From positions 248,001 through 312,000 of the forward strand of contig JAHHHJ010000002.1 of NCBI GenBank assembly GCA_019359445.1: a DNA stretch of 64,000 nucleotides, in the 5' to 3' direction. A program made the translations under genes and the position numbers. The notes beneath the pieces were generated by a model. The model searched no databases and was not told the DNA's origin. It was given only the letters and a program-made list of their open reading frames with translations. Shown piece by piece: positions 7,295 through 16,638 of the stretch (the stretch's first letter is position 1; every line of letters begins with the position of its first letter). The stretch is from Kastovskya adunca ATA6-11-RM4 (lineage in GTDB: Bacteria > Cyanobacteriota > Cyanobacteriia > Cyanobacteriales > Coleofasciculaceae).

Positions 7295-9829
7295 TTATTT
7301 TTTTTCGTGTTTTGGCAATAACTGCTGGGAGACATTGCGATTCAACATTTGCTGTCCTCCTAATCCCAATAGCCAAACAACCACTACTACCCAATGGATG
7401 AGAGCGATCGCCCAAACAGACCCCGTCAGAGCGTAGACTACGGTACAAACTAACCCCAAAAGCCCTGTCAACAGGAGAAAAAGGGGATTGAGAAATGTAG
7501 GATATCCAGGTGGATAGACAGTCAGCGCACTCAACGGATGATAAAGGATAAATAACAGCAGACTCAACGCCGCCCAAAAGCACCAAGTCTGCACATCAAC
7601 TCCTTCTGTGGGATGGGGTATCAGCAATACTCTAAACACCAACTCCTCCAGCAAGGCGGGAGATATCAGGCTAGTGAAGGCGAAGCGAAAGGTTTGCCCA
7701 GGGGTCATTTCCTTTAGGGTAAGGAAGTTTGCCTTTAAAAAGCCTTGCTGCCAGCCCAAGGGTAGTGCAATGAGTCCATAAGCGAGGAGCATTCCGGCGG
7801 ATAACAACCAACCTTGAGGATGGGGGACGCAGCTAACCGCTTCAATCACGCGGGAGAAGGCGTTGGGAATTATATAAAACTGTCCAAACAGTTCTGTCGG
7901 TGCGAGGGGGCTAATATCAGGGTTCCATCCGCCAACTTGGTTGGTGCGAAGAAACCAAAGTGTCGCGCCATGACGGAGGAACAGGCTGATTATTTCATCG
8001 TGTGCCACTCGTGGTAAGACTGTTCGCCAACTGAGAAGTTGGGTGAGCCAACTGTTGTCCCGAATAAAGCGATCGCCTGCGGGAATTCCTGCTATTTCAG
8101 TATTTTTTTGCCAGTCTGAGCGCACAATCCCTAAGGGAATTAGCTCTTTTCCCAGGTCTTTACCCAGTTTTACAAGCTGCTGAAAGCGCAAGGTTTGAGG
8201 GTGATCTGGATGTGATTGCAGCCATGATTGAATCGCGGGGGTGGTACTGACTTGCTGTTCAATGCGTTTGATCGTTCGATACATCGCCTGACTAGAATCT
8301 TGAACGCAAGAGAGGGCAGGAGTTACCATGGCTGCGCCCGTCCCGTCTCCCGTGCGGTAACGCGCCATCATGATATTGAGTTGCTGTTGCAGTTCCCGTA
8401 GGGGTGAGAGGGAAACAGTACCAAAGTTGTAGTCTTGGGCGATCGCATCTAGTTTGACTAAGACATCCGCAACTGGTCGATTACCCAGCCAACCTCGCTG
8501 CAAGTTGCCCATATAATCTGCCCAGCTAACCGTCCCCGCAATGATGGCGTTGGGATTGTGGGCGTAGACTTGTTGATACTGAATGTCAAACCGTAACTCA
8601 TTGGTGAAAGGATCGCGCACCACCTCCGCTAATCCGTAGGCAAAGTGACCTGTAACCGTACCACCGAAGTTTGGCTCTGCCTTCTTGCCACCAATGCCGC
8701 CAAAGAGGTGAACCACGAGGGCGCGATCGCCTTCTTGCCATTGGGCGATCGCCTGTTGCGGTTGAGGCTTGCTAGGGTCAACCAGAACCTTGGTAATTGT
8801 CCCTTTCTTCGCCTGCTGCCAGTTTTGGTGATTAATGTAATTTAGCCCGGCGGCTTTGCCCAACAGCACCCGATCCGGTTGGAGTTGAAACAGCGATCGC
8901 GGCGCAATTCCCTGCACCACAAACACCCCTTCTGCATTCTTGGCTCCATAGATGTACCACCCACTTTTTCCGGCGGCGGAGTGTTCCAATTGCTGCGGGG
9001 TTGATTGATAGCGACCATCAGGGCTGGGTAACACCTGGGGAATGCGAACGACCTCTTCGGCTCCATCAAACTGCTGGGAGGCGGGGTTGTAGTGGCGCAC
9101 CCGGAAGAATTCCTGAGATAGGGAAGGTGAGGGTTTCCCCAAATCTTCGCCACCCCTCCTATTAGATACAGGCTTTAGCACCTTGACTAAGCCATAGAAG
9201 CGACCCGTCACTTGAACAGGTTCCTCTGCAATCCTCAGTACAGTTGACTCTTGACTCGTTGAAGTTACCGTCACTTGCTTGAGGGCAACAATGACATCAT
9301 CTTCAGGTCTTGCACCAGCGAGGGATTGTAACGGGCCGACTTGCGGACGGTGGTTCAACCGGGTGGGATGGACGTTTCCACTGCGCTGACTCTTTTGGGC
9401 ATCTGGCGTAAAGTTGACATCTTGCGTCACCATTTGCACATACGCCTGTACATCTGGTGATTGGCTCCACTCTAGGCGCACCACTTGCCCCACCAAGTTT
9501 TGAGCTTCTGGGGGAGCATTATAGACTTCAAACTCAACCCAATCGGATGCCTTCTGCGTTGGCGGTTGGGTTGGCAGGATGAGGCGTCCTAACCAGGGGG
9601 CAAGGGGGCGGTAAAGCTGAGAGTCAAGGCTTTGTTGGAGGGGATAATAGTCCGGGTGATTAAACGGCGACTGACGAGCGATCGCATATTTCGATTCTGC
9701 TGTCTGATTGTTGTCCCCAAGGCGAGTCAACCCCCCGATACTGACAATCAGCACCACCAGAACCACAAAAATCAGCCACAGTTGTTTTTGCCTCTGCCCA
9801 AGGCTCCGCCTTATCCGTTGTTGAACCAC
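7295..9829 (-). CDS. Large cyanobacterial CPBP-family intramembrane protease
   Basis: 844 aa, far longer than a bare CPBP protein. One transmembrane helix is at about residues 17-35. A long region that is mostly soluble follows (about 60-600), with GDRALVVHLFGG-type segments probably in lumen or periplasm. The C-terminal about 230 residues hold 5-6 membrane helices with the CPBP motif ALLEELVFR (paired glutamates and arginine) and a later YHPLSA histidine motif. These are the catalytic residues of glutamic intramembrane proteases (Rce1/CAAX type). The substrate is unknown. The long N-terminal domain is shared by cyanobacterial members and has no assigned function. The gene is alone on the minus strand. 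Confidence 0.8.
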   Translation of the reverse strand: MVQQRIRRSLGQRQKQLWLIFVVLVVLIVSIGGLTRLGDNNQTAESKYAIARQSPFNHPDYYPLQQSLDSQLYRPLAPWLGRLILPTQPPTQKASDWVEFEVYNAPPEAQNLVGQVVRLEWSQSPDVQAYVQMVTQDVNFTPDAQKSQRSGNVHPTRLNHRPQVGPLQSLAGARPEDDVIVALKQVTVTSTSQESTVLRIAEEPVQVTGRFYGLVKVLKPVSNRRGGEDLGKPSPSLSQEFFRVRHYNPASQQFDGAEEVVRIPQVLPSPDGRYQSTPQQLEHSAAGKSGWYIYGAKNAEGVFVVQGIAPRSLFQLQPDRVLLGKAAGLNYINHQNWQQAKKGTITKVLVDPSKPQPQQAIAQWQEGDRALVVHLFGGIGGKKAEPNFGGTVTGHFAYGLAEVVRDPFTNELRFDIQYQQVYAHNPNAIIAGTVSWADYMGNLQRGWLGNRPVADVLVKLDAIAQDYNFGTVSLSPLRELQQQLNIMMARYRTGDGTGAAMVTPALSCVQDSSQAMYRTIKRIEQQVSTTPAIQSWLQSHPDHPQTLRFQQLVKLGKDLGKELIPLGIVRSDWQKNTEIAGIPAGDRFIRDNSWLTQLLSWRTVLPRVAHDEIISLFLRHGATLWFLRTNQVGGWNPDISPLAPTELFGQFYIIPNAFSRVIEAVSCVPHPQGWLLSAGMLLAYGLIALPLGWQQGFLKANFLTLKEMTPGQTFRFAFTSLISPALLEELVFRVLLIPHPTEGVDVQTWCFWAALSLLLFILYHPLSALTVYPPGYPTFLNPLFLLLTGLLGLVCTVVYALTGSVWAIALIHWVVVVVWLLGLGGQQMLNRNVSQQLLPKHEKK

Positions 9830-10003
9830 GATCGAGCCAAATTAAATAGATAGCTATAATTTAGCTCGATCGATAAGGCGATTAATTCCTCTGCTTATAG
9901 CAGCCGCCCCATAGGTTAAGACATTCCTGATTCTCTAAAACCAAGTGCTGGTTGAATCTTAAACGCACCGACTCACCGACTCAGGACTTTGCTCTAAAGC
10001 CGC

Positions 10004-12055
10004 TTATTCCCTGGTTTGACTGTGCTGGATTTGCTGCAATAGTTGCTCCTCGCTGAGGGCGGGTTCTAGACAGGAGAGTCCTTGACAGACTAAACCTACA
10101 GCATTGGCAGGAAGTTCGGAGGTTGGGGCTAAAACACTGGCGGGTAAGTAGTGGGCAGTCAAATCAGCCAAGCGATCGGAAGTGGTGCGAACCAAAGTAC
10201 AGTAGCGATACCAATCGAGAGCCGTAAACAGGCTAGGGCAAGCTTGGGCAGCCTGATTCATGATGCTACCAAAAGATTGTAAAGTTTGCTCAGCGCGATC
10301 GAGGTATTGCAAGTCTTCAGTGGCTAAGGCAAGGCGGACTAAGTTAGCCACGGCTACACCATTAGCGGCGGGTGTAGCGTTGTCCATATAACTACGTTCC
10401 CGCACCAGTAAGTCTCCGCTAGCGTCCACGGCTGCATTGTAGTAACCTCCCAGTTCTACACTCCAGAGAAATTCGTCAAACTCTTCTTGGACTGAGAGTG
10501 CCTTTTCTATCCAGCCGCTTTGTTCGGGAGTACAAGCCTGTAAATCTAGTAAGGCTTTGATGAACAACCCATAGTCTTCCGACTGGGCTAAGACGGCGGC
10601 GTGTCCGTCGTAGTTGAGGCGATGGAAGCGTCCATTTACCCACTGGTTATTCAAAATGAAGTTGGCAGCATTGGTTGCCAGTTCCAGGTACTCCGGCTTT
10701 TTAAAGACACCGTAGGCCCTAGCTAGTCCTGAAATCATCAAGCTATTCCAGGCGACAATCATCTTCGTATCAGTGACAGCAGGAATGCGCCCCGACCAGT
10801 TTCCGGTTTTAGCTTCTTGGTTGTTGCGGGCAGGGGGAAAGGTGTCTAAACTCTCTGCTGTTGCGCCATAACGAGCTTGGAAAAGTTTATCTAAGGCGGT
10901 TTCTACGGTATCACTGAGGCGATCGCTATTCCATCGCTGTAAAACAATGTTGCCTTCAAAATTTCCCTTCGGCGTAATCATAAACTGCTGTTTCAGTTCC
11001 GCCAACTCTGCTTCTGTCAGCAGTTGTTCCAGTTCGGCGTAACTCCAGATGTAAAACGCCCCTTCCTCCGGTTCGACTTCATGAGGATTAGTAAAACTAT
11101 CCGCATCCTGCGCGGCATAGAAGTAACCCTCCGGTGCGGTCATTTCTCGCTTTAGCCATTGCACCGTTCCCGCGATTCCTCGTTCAAAGGCAGGTTCCTG
11201 AATGCCTGCACTCCATAAATTTGCTAAATACTCGACGATTTGTCCATTGTCATAGAGCATCTTTTCAAAATGGGGCACCGTCCAGGAGGGGTCAACAGTA
11301 TAGCGGTGGAACCCTCCAGCAACCTGGTCATAAATTCCGCCTTTAGCTAAATCGAGTCCCCGTTGTGTTGCAGCTTGCCTAGGGTCATACTGCGACTCAA
11401 AATTAAACCGGGTGCTGCGTAGTACCAGATCCGCATAGGGAATCATCGGGAAGCTGGGGCCTCCGACACTACTGCCGCTAATGACGCTGGTATTTTTCTC
11501 TAATCCTTGCTGGAACAACTCTGCACTCAACTCTTGAGAGCCAGGACGTAGTGTTGCCTGTTGCAGGTTTTCTAAAATTTCGGCTTTGAAGCTTTGCAGC
11601 TTAGTGGTTTCAACATCGTAGAAGCGGCGAATCGATTGCAACACCTGTAAAAATCCCGGTCGTCCGTAGCGCGGCTCAACGGGAAAGTAGGTACCACCAT
11701 AAAAGGGTACCCGGTCGTCAGGGGTGAGAAAGACATTTAACGGCCAACCCCCTTGTCCGGTCATCATCTGCAAGGCTTGCATATAGATGCTGTCAATGTC
11801 GGGGCGTTCTTCCCGGTCTACTTTGATCGGCACGAAATTCTCATTCATGTAGTCGGCGATCGCTACATCGGAAAACGCTTCCCCTTCCATCACTGTGCAC
11901 CAGTGGCAGCTAGAATAGCCAATTGACAAAAAAATGGGCTTATTCTCAGTTTTTGCCTTTAAAAGCGCCTCATCAGACCAAGACCACCAATCAATCGGGT
12001 TTTCGGCATGTTTGCGGAGGTAAAGGCTTTGAGATTCGGCAAGGCGATTAGTCAT
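10004..12055 (-). CDS. YyaL/SPATA20-type thioredoxin-domain protein (DUF255)
   Basis: 683 aa from the ATG at 12055, which gives the conserved N terminus [20 protein letters not shown]. An upstream in-frame ATG at 12097 would add 14 unlikely residues. Residues about 5-165 are a DUF255 thioredoxin fold with the signature [11 protein letters not shown] (CxxC) and [10 protein letters not shown]. The rest is an (alpha/alpha)6 barrel similar to N-acylglucosamine epimerase/glycoside hydrolases, with [14 protein letters not shown] and [10 protein letters not shown]. The family is widespread from bacteria to man but its reaction is unknown. Length and motifs are complete. Confidence 0.85.
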   Translation of the reverse strand: MTNRLAESQSLYLRKHAENPIDWWSWSDEALLKAKTENKPIFLSIGYSSCHWCTVMEGEAFSDVAIADYMNENFVPIKVDREERPDIDSIYMQALQMMTGQGGWPLNVFLTPDDRVPFYGGTYFPVEPRYGRPGFLQVLQSIRRFYDVETTKLQSFKAEILENLQQATLRPGSQELSAELFQQGLEKNTSVISGSSVGGPSFPMIPYADLVLRSTRFNFESQYDPRQAATQRGLDLAKGGIYDQVAGGFHRYTVDPSWTVPHFEKMLYDNGQIVEYLANLWSAGIQEPAFERGIAGTVQWLKREMTAPEGYFYAAQDADSFTNPHEVEPEEGAFYIWSYAELEQLLTEAELAELKQQFMITPKGNFEGNIVLQRWNSDRLSDTVETALDKLFQARYGATAESLDTFPPARNNQEAKTGNWSGRIPAVTDTKMIVAWNSLMISGLARAYGVFKKPEYLELATNAANFILNNQWVNGRFHRLNYDGHAAVLAQSEDYGLFIKALLDLQACTPEQSGWIEKALSVQEEFDEFLWSVELGGYYNAAVDASGDLLVRERSYMDNATPAANGVAVANLVRLALATEDLQYLDRAEQTLQSFGSIMNQAAQACPSLFTALDWYRYCTLVRTTSDRLADLTAHYLPASVLAPTSELPANAVGLVCQGLSCLEPALSEEQLLQQIQHSQTRE

Positions 12056-12254
12056 GGGAACAGATGATGGTAAGGGTAAGGGATAGATGCACTGCAAGAT
12101 CGTGGCTTAAGGCTGAGGGAGGCTTGAGAATGCCTAGGTTTGCAACCCCGCCCAATATTGCCAGCAGATTTGGCGGATGTTTGGCGTCAGCCCCTTTGTT
12201 GTCAGTCTATCGTCAGGAACAAATCCATCATCTGAAGATCGGTAGAGATAGTAA

Positions 12255-12374
12255 GTCAGGGATCTCAACCGAAACGCGATCGCGTGAACTCCACAAAAGT
12301 AACCTCAACCACATAACAGCCATACTTCCTTGGAAAGACGCGATCGCACAGATGTCTTCCTAGGACTGTAAAAG
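12255..12374. repeat. 120-bp dispersed near-palindromic repeat, copy A
   Basis: Nearly identical to 16402-16521 in the same orientation. It contains a HIP1-centred palindrome (acgcgatcgcgt, 12274-12285). It also has an imperfect hairpin with arms at 12328-12339 and 12354-12364 (ccttggaaagac with gtcttcctagg) around a second HIP1 site. It fills most of the 430-bp gap before the Uma2 gene; the remainder of that gap shows nothing recognisable. Confidence 0.88.
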
Positions 12375-12484
12375 TTGCGATCGCTGGCGAGGCAATGACT
12401 GTCAGTTAGTCATCAATGATAATTGTGGGTGAATGGCGAGTTACGGTTGAAGAAACCGCCCCAGCAATCGACGGAGGAACACCA

Positions 12485-13120
12485 ATGACCGTTACCATTC
12501 CCATTCGTGCCATTGAACTCACTCCCGGTAGCACGATTAGCCTTCATAACCTTTCCTGGCAAGACTTTGAAGAGATTCTTATCGAACTGGGAGAAAAGCG
12601 CAGCACCCGCATAGCATACTACCGAGGAACGCTTGAAATCATGTCTCCTTTGGCACTGCACGAACGCCCCCATCGCATTATTGCTGATATTGTCAAAGCT
12701 ATCTTAGATGCTCAAGGAAAGGACTGGGAAGATTTTGGATCAACGACTCTGAAACAACCAGAAATTGCGGGAGTGGAACCTGATACCTGCTTCTACATCC
12801 AGAATGCCAGTCGTGTTCGAGGTTGCACCAATATGGATCTACAGGTTTACCCACCCCCCGATCTCGCCATTGAGTCTGATGTCACTTCAAAGACGACTTT
12901 GAATGCTTATAAAGCCTTGCGCGTTCCAGAAGTATGGATCTATCGGAATTGCCAACTGACGATTTATCTTCTCCAGAACGGGGACTACGCCGAATCATCC
13001 ATCAGTTCTATCTTTCCCGATCTTCCCATCACCGAAATGATTCCCCAACTGGTACAAAAAGCCATTGATGAGGGAACCAGTCGGATGCTGCGCGAACTGA
13101 AAATACAAATAAGTCAATAA
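12485..13120 (+). CDS. Uma2-family (DUF820) putative endonuclease
   Basis: 211 aa from ATG 12485, chosen because GGAGG (12473-12477) lies 7 bases upstream; the frame also reaches back to 12416. Uma2 proteins have a PD-(D/E)XK nuclease fold and are greatly expanded in cyanobacteria, often near mobile or duplicated DNA. Visible are YYRGTLEIMSPL-HE, then PDTCFYI, then PPDLAIESDVTSK holding the D...ExK-type residues, and VPEVWIYR-L near the end. The biological role is unproven. The gene lies beside a repeat and a nucleotidyltransferase remnant, consistent with a mobile neighbourhood. Confidence 0.88.
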   Translation: MTVTIPIRAIELTPGSTISLHNLSWQDFEEILIELGEKRSTRIAYYRGTLEIMSPLALHERPHRIIADIVKAILDAQGKDWEDFGSTTLKQPEIAGVEPDTCFYIQNASRVRGCTNMDLQVYPPPDLAIESDVTSKTTLNAYKALRVPEVWIYRNCQLTIYLLQNGDYAESSISSIFPDLPITEMIPQLVQKAIDEGTSRMLRELKIQISQ

Positions 13121-13155
13121 CTGGAAGGACTGGAACCAAACTAGATAAGCAAAAT

Positions 13156-13284
13156 ATGGATAGTGCCACTCGCCTCCAGGAGATTTTAGTTGATTCGCCA
13201 ATTGGTGTTGTGTTACCTGCGATCGCGCTTTTGAATCTCCCCGACTGGTGGTTAGCTGGCGATGCAGTACGAAATACGGTTTAG
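13156..13284 (+). pseudogene. Remnant of a nucleotidyltransferase-family protein (N-terminal scrap)
   Basis: A 42-codon frame encodes LLNLPDWWLAGDAVRNTV and then stops. This resembles the N-terminal segment of the DUF925-type nucleotidyltransferase family (typically LPDWWIGAG-VRN-VWD...), which is normally about 190 aa. The stop comes where the family continues with the catalytic part, so this is a truncated leftover. The rest of the gap to 13469 shows no gene. Confidence 0.5.
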
Positions 13285-13469
13285 CGATCGCTATTTGTCA
13301 ATGATTGTTAGTTATTAATGACTTCGATATCTTTTCAGAGCATAGGGAAAGCTTGATGTGGGGGTTTTTAGAACCGAGAGAAAATAACAAATTTTTGGCA
13401 AACCTTTTCTGCCTGTTAAGGTTAAAAGGCTCTAACAAGAGTATGGAAATATGAACTCAAGGTCAAAAC

Positions 13470-14669
13470 CTAATACAATTCTGCGAAAAGAGTTAGCTGT
13501 TGTACCTTTGTTTCTTTTTTTTCTCTCTGCTTGTTTTTACAAGGTTTAGTTGGTTTTGCAATTAATCCGTTTTCCCGCTTTTCCAATAATCCTGAAAAGA
13601 AAAGCCATCCGAGCATTCTACTTGTGTAATCCCCTGCTGACTTAATTTTAACGCCCTTTTCGCTAGAAAAAGCCTCAACTATTATATTCCGCAAATTCTC
13701 TCTAGTCATAGTTTTACTTTTGTTAGCTCTCAAGTGCTGATAAATTACTTTTGTTACAGCATAATTCTTTAGTATTTCTGCTATGTGACCAGCGATTTCC
13801 ATTTCCTCTGATTTTGCTAAGTAGGGTTGAACTATTACTTTATATCCTTGAACAGATACCATTTGTAAGTTTTGCAAATCTAAGATAATATTATCTGTTT
13901 TACTTTCCGAAAAATTAGTTTTCTTCTCTAACTCTCGTCGAACTATACCTTTAGAACCTTCTTTTTTTATAAGTTTAAATACTTTCAGTGCTGTATTAAT
14001 AGAATTTCGTATTCTATAGCCAAATGCACGTTCAATATCTAAGAAATGGAATAAGCTTAACTGTTCACCGGATTGGAATAAGCTTAACTGTACTCCTGAA
14101 AATCTATCGTAAAAAGTCCTATTTAGCTTATTTGCAATTTTCGAGATATCATAATACTTTCTCTCTCCTATTACTCCTGTATTTTCTTGATAGAAGCTGT
14201 AATTTAGTTTCTCTACAACCTTTAATAAGCTTTTAGGCTGTTTTTTGAAACTCGCTTCTAAATTTTGATGTATCAGCTCATCTAATGACCAAATGGGAAA
14301 TTTAGTATTATCAAAATTTTCAGGAATTTGAGTAACAATCGCATCAAGTTCCATATAACTTGCATAAGCAAGCTCTATTGCAGACTCTGAATTTCTAAGC
14401 TTGGATGTTTGCAGATTCCTTATAAGGCTATGATTAACAGGACAAACTTCCACTACTTTTTTTATTCCAGAAATCTCTTTTTCGGCATCGTTCTCACCTA
14501 CCAAGTCAATGAGTAAGAGGTAGATGAGATCTAAGCCTCTTGGTGTTATGTACCCTTGAATTTGCTTGAAACGCATCAACTCCCAGAGATGATCGGCATC
14601 CTCAACAAATCCAACTCGATTGAGTAGCAACTCTTGAATAAGGAGGTAAGAAACCAAAACTCGTCGCAT
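13470..14669 (-). CDS. Degenerate PIN-like domain fused to a winged-helix region with three beta-clamp-like motifs; function unknown
   Basis: 399 aa. Residues 1-120 follow the PIN pattern of cyanobacterial VapC-like proteins: hydrophobic strand, LLLNR, then IQGYITPRGLDLIYLL, VVEVCPV, and ESAIELAYASYMELDAIVTQIPENF. The acidic residues expected at the active site are replaced: Ser7 stands where the first Asp should be and Ser96 where the E-D-A aspartate should be, so nuclease activity is doubtful. Residues about 210-380 look like two winged-helix domains. QLSLF occurs at 194-198 and 203-207, and QLTLF at 391-395, matching the beta sliding-clamp binding consensus. The gene starts 5 bp after an XRE regulator and shares its promoter. 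I do not recognise the full-length family. Confidence 0.6.
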   Translation of the reverse strand: MRRVLVSYLLIQELLLNRVGFVEDADHLWELMRFKQIQGYITPRGLDLIYLLLIDLVGENDAEKEISGIKKVVEVCPVNHSLIRNLQTSKLRNSESAIELAYASYMELDAIVTQIPENFDNTKFPIWSLDELIHQNLEASFKKQPKSLLKVVEKLNYSFYQENTGVIGERKYYDISKIANKLNRTFYDRFSGVQLSLFQSGEQLSLFHFLDIERAFGYRIRNSINTALKVFKLIKKEGSKGIVRRELEKKTNFSESKTDNIILDLQNLQMVSVQGYKVIVQPYLAKSEEMEIAGHIAEILKNYAVTKVIYQHLRANKSKTMTRENLRNIIVEAFSSEKGVKIKSAGDYTSRMLGWLFFSGLLEKRENGLIAKPTKPCKNKQREKKETKVQQLTLFAELY

Positions 14670-14674
14670 TACTC

Positions 14675-15040
14675 TTACTGCTCCTGATACTCAAGGGGAG
14701 TTTTGGGATTGGAGGCTTTTGGATACTTGTCAGTACCTATTCGCTTGCGTATATCTGACGGTGAAAGCCCTTCCTGTTTGACGTGTTTACCCTGTTGGCT
14801 AGATTGGTATTGAGTTTCAATGGTTTCCTGTTCAGGTTCCCATCGCATCAGATCTCCCGGTTGGCAGTTAAGAGCAGCACAAAGCTTTTCGAGGGTCGTG
14901 CGTTCCAACCGTTCTGGCACATCCTGAGAATTTTTCAACTTGGAGATTGTGACAGGATGCATACCAGTTGCCTCTGTCAAATCCTTATTTTTCATGTGCC
15001 GCTCAGCCATTAGCACATTTAAGCGCCATTTGATAACCAT
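14675..15040 (-). CDS. XRE/Cro-type helix-turn-helix regulator
   Basis: 121 aa. Residues about 5-68 form a Cro/CI-type HTH domain: RLNVLMAERHMKNKDLTEATG, then MHPVTISKLK as the recognition helix, and LEKLCAALNCQPGDLM. The C-terminal 50 residues are polar and probably disordered. It is the first gene of a two-gene minus-strand operon with the degenerate PIN-like gene (5-bp gap). It likely represses its own promoter through the palindrome at 15171-15221. It resembles the antitoxin or regulator half of many small two-gene systems. Confidence 0.88.
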   Translation of the reverse strand: MVIKWRLNVLMAERHMKNKDLTEATGMHPVTISKLKNSQDVPERLERTTLEKLCAALNCQPGDLMRWEPEQETIETQYQSSQQGKHVKQEGLSPSDIRKRIGTDKYPKASNPKTPLEYQEQ

Positions 15041-15170
15041 AGTTCTTCCTTAACGAGAGTGGCTCTGTTGTAGCCAGCGCCAACCTGCTTGCGCTACCCA
15101 CAGAGCCAATTCCTCTTGAGTTCTAGCTTTATTAACTACAGCTTATCATTTTTTAGCAACAGAGTAGACA

Positions 15171-15221
15171 ATATTAGCCACAGCGACTAATATTATTTTT
15201 ATTAGCTGCTGTGGCTAATAT
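15171..15221. promoter_or_regulatory. Probable operator: 14-bp inverted repeat upstream of the XRE gene
   Basis: ATATTAGCCACAGC (15171-15184) is repeated inverted as GCTGTGGCTAATAT (15208-15221) with an AT-rich 23-base centre that also contains TAATATTA. It sits 130 bases upstream of the XRE start and also upstream of the divergent pentapeptide gene, the usual place for an autorepressor site. The rest of the 15041-15344 gap shows nothing else. Confidence 0.55.
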
Positions 15222-15344
15222 ATAAGCGGCTAAGACTAAGAAAAAGCGAGTTCAGTCTAGGGGAACACTGCTCCTCATCAAACTACCTGGCTTCAAGTGC
15301 TAATTCGAGCAATCCCAAGTTCGACACTTGCTGTCTGAATTTGG

Positions 15345-16142
15345 ATGGCTCCCAAGCTAGCTTTCTGGTTAAACAGCGTTAACAACTTAAAAATCATGCC
15401 TAGCCTTAAACTGTCCCCAAACAATGATTTTTCTCAAAAGGACTTGAGTGCTTTGGATCTAAGCCACCGCGACCTTAGTCACTCTAACTTGTCATGTTCA
15501 AAGTTCAACGGAAGCGATTTGAGTCATTCCCGGCTAAATGGCGCTAAATTACAGGAGGCTCAACTTTATGGAGCCAATTTGACAAAGGCAAAGCTTTGTG
15601 GCGCTCAGTTACCTGATGCTAAGTTAAATGGTGCTGATTTAACTGGCGCTGATTTAACTGGCGCTGACTTTACTGGTGCTGACTTGCAAAGAGCGAATTT
15701 GAAAAACGCTAACCTAAGCAGTACAGACTTGAGCGGCACGAACGTTCAAGGTACTCAATTTGGAGGCAGCACTGGACTAACTGAAGATGCGAAGCGCGAC
15801 TTGAAAAACCGAGGTGCAATTTTTAAGGATGCAGCGCCTGGAGTCCAAGATATCAAATGGTGGATGCAGTACGTTTTAGTACCGCTCATAGTTGCTGGCA
15901 TAGGTGGGAGCGGTATCGTGGGTATTATCAATGCCCTAAATAGTGAATCTTCTTCATCACCAACGCCTACACCTACAACCCAATCTACAACTCAAGGTAT
16001 TTTATCACTCCAACAAACTGTGAAAATCCCAGTATTAGAATTCCTCCGAAATGAGGCAGAGTGGACAACCTCCTACTTAGATAAAGAAATCAGGGTAGGA
16101 CGAGGTGCAACAGGCAATCTGTTTGTGTTTCGTCGTGAGTGA
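15345..16142 (+). CDS. Pentapeptide-repeat protein with a C-terminal membrane helix
   Basis: 265 aa from ATG 15345; ATG 15396 is an alternative, and neither has a good ribosome site. Residues about 35-140 are pentapeptide repeats of the A(D/N)Lxx type (for example GADLTGADLTGADF), forming a right-handed beta helix. A flexible link then leads to a hydrophobic helix at about 182-205 (YVLVPLIVAGIGGSGIVGII) and a Ser/Thr/Pro-rich tail. It is probably anchored to a membrane with the repeats in the cytoplasm. Such proteins are abundant in cyanobacteria and their roles are mostly unknown. Divergent from the XRE operon, it may share its control region. Confidence 0.85.
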   Translation: MAPKLAFWLNSVNNLKIMPSLKLSPNNDFSQKDLSALDLSHRDLSHSNLSCSKFNGSDLSHSRLNGAKLQEAQLYGANLTKAKLCGAQLPDAKLNGADLTGADLTGADFTGADLQRANLKNANLSSTDLSGTNVQGTQFGGSTGLTEDAKRDLKNRGAIFKDAAPGVQDIKWWMQYVLVPLIVAGIGGSGIVGIINALNSESSSSPTPTPTTQSTTQGILSLQQTVKIPVLEFLRNEAEWTTSYLDKEIRVGRGATGNLFVFRRE

Positions 16143-16401
16143 GTTGGGCGTTTTGGGCGATCGCGTTCTATCAACTCTGCAATTATGGAGAATGCGATCG
16201 CTCACAAGTAAAATCCGCTCGTTCAAGTCATCTGAAGCCCCATATCGAAGGTTCCCACATAGCCTTGTGCATCTTGGGTAAGCTGGAGCATCAGTTGCGT
16301 GTCTATGTTTTGATTAAGCCCAACCAAAATTACAGCTTGCCCTTCATCTAAATTACAGTTTGGTAGTTCGAGCTAGTGACAGCCAGAGACATCTCTAAAA
16401 T

Positions 16402-16521
16402 GTCGGGGATCTAAACCGCAGGCGATCGCCTGAACTCCACAAAAGTAACCTCAAATACACAAAGCGCCATACTTCCTTGGAAAGACGCGATCGCACAGAT
16501 GTCTTCCTAGGATTGTAAGAG
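16402..16521. repeat. 120-bp dispersed near-palindromic repeat, copy B
   Basis: Second copy of the 12255-12374 element, same orientation. Its first HIP1-centred palindrome is aggcgatcgcct (16420-16431) where copy A has acgcgatcgcgt: both flanking bases changed but the pairing is kept. The rest of the 16143-16638 gap contains further HIP1 sites and no recognisable gene. Confidence 0.88.
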
Positions 16522-16638
16522 TGGCGCTCCCGTTCGGGCAGCGATCGCGCTATCGCACAGTTTGCACAGACTGTCTATAGCGAGAAAGAAGCACAATCCA
16601 CAGCTTTTCTAGCGTGGAACAGTTCTATAGGAGTTTGA

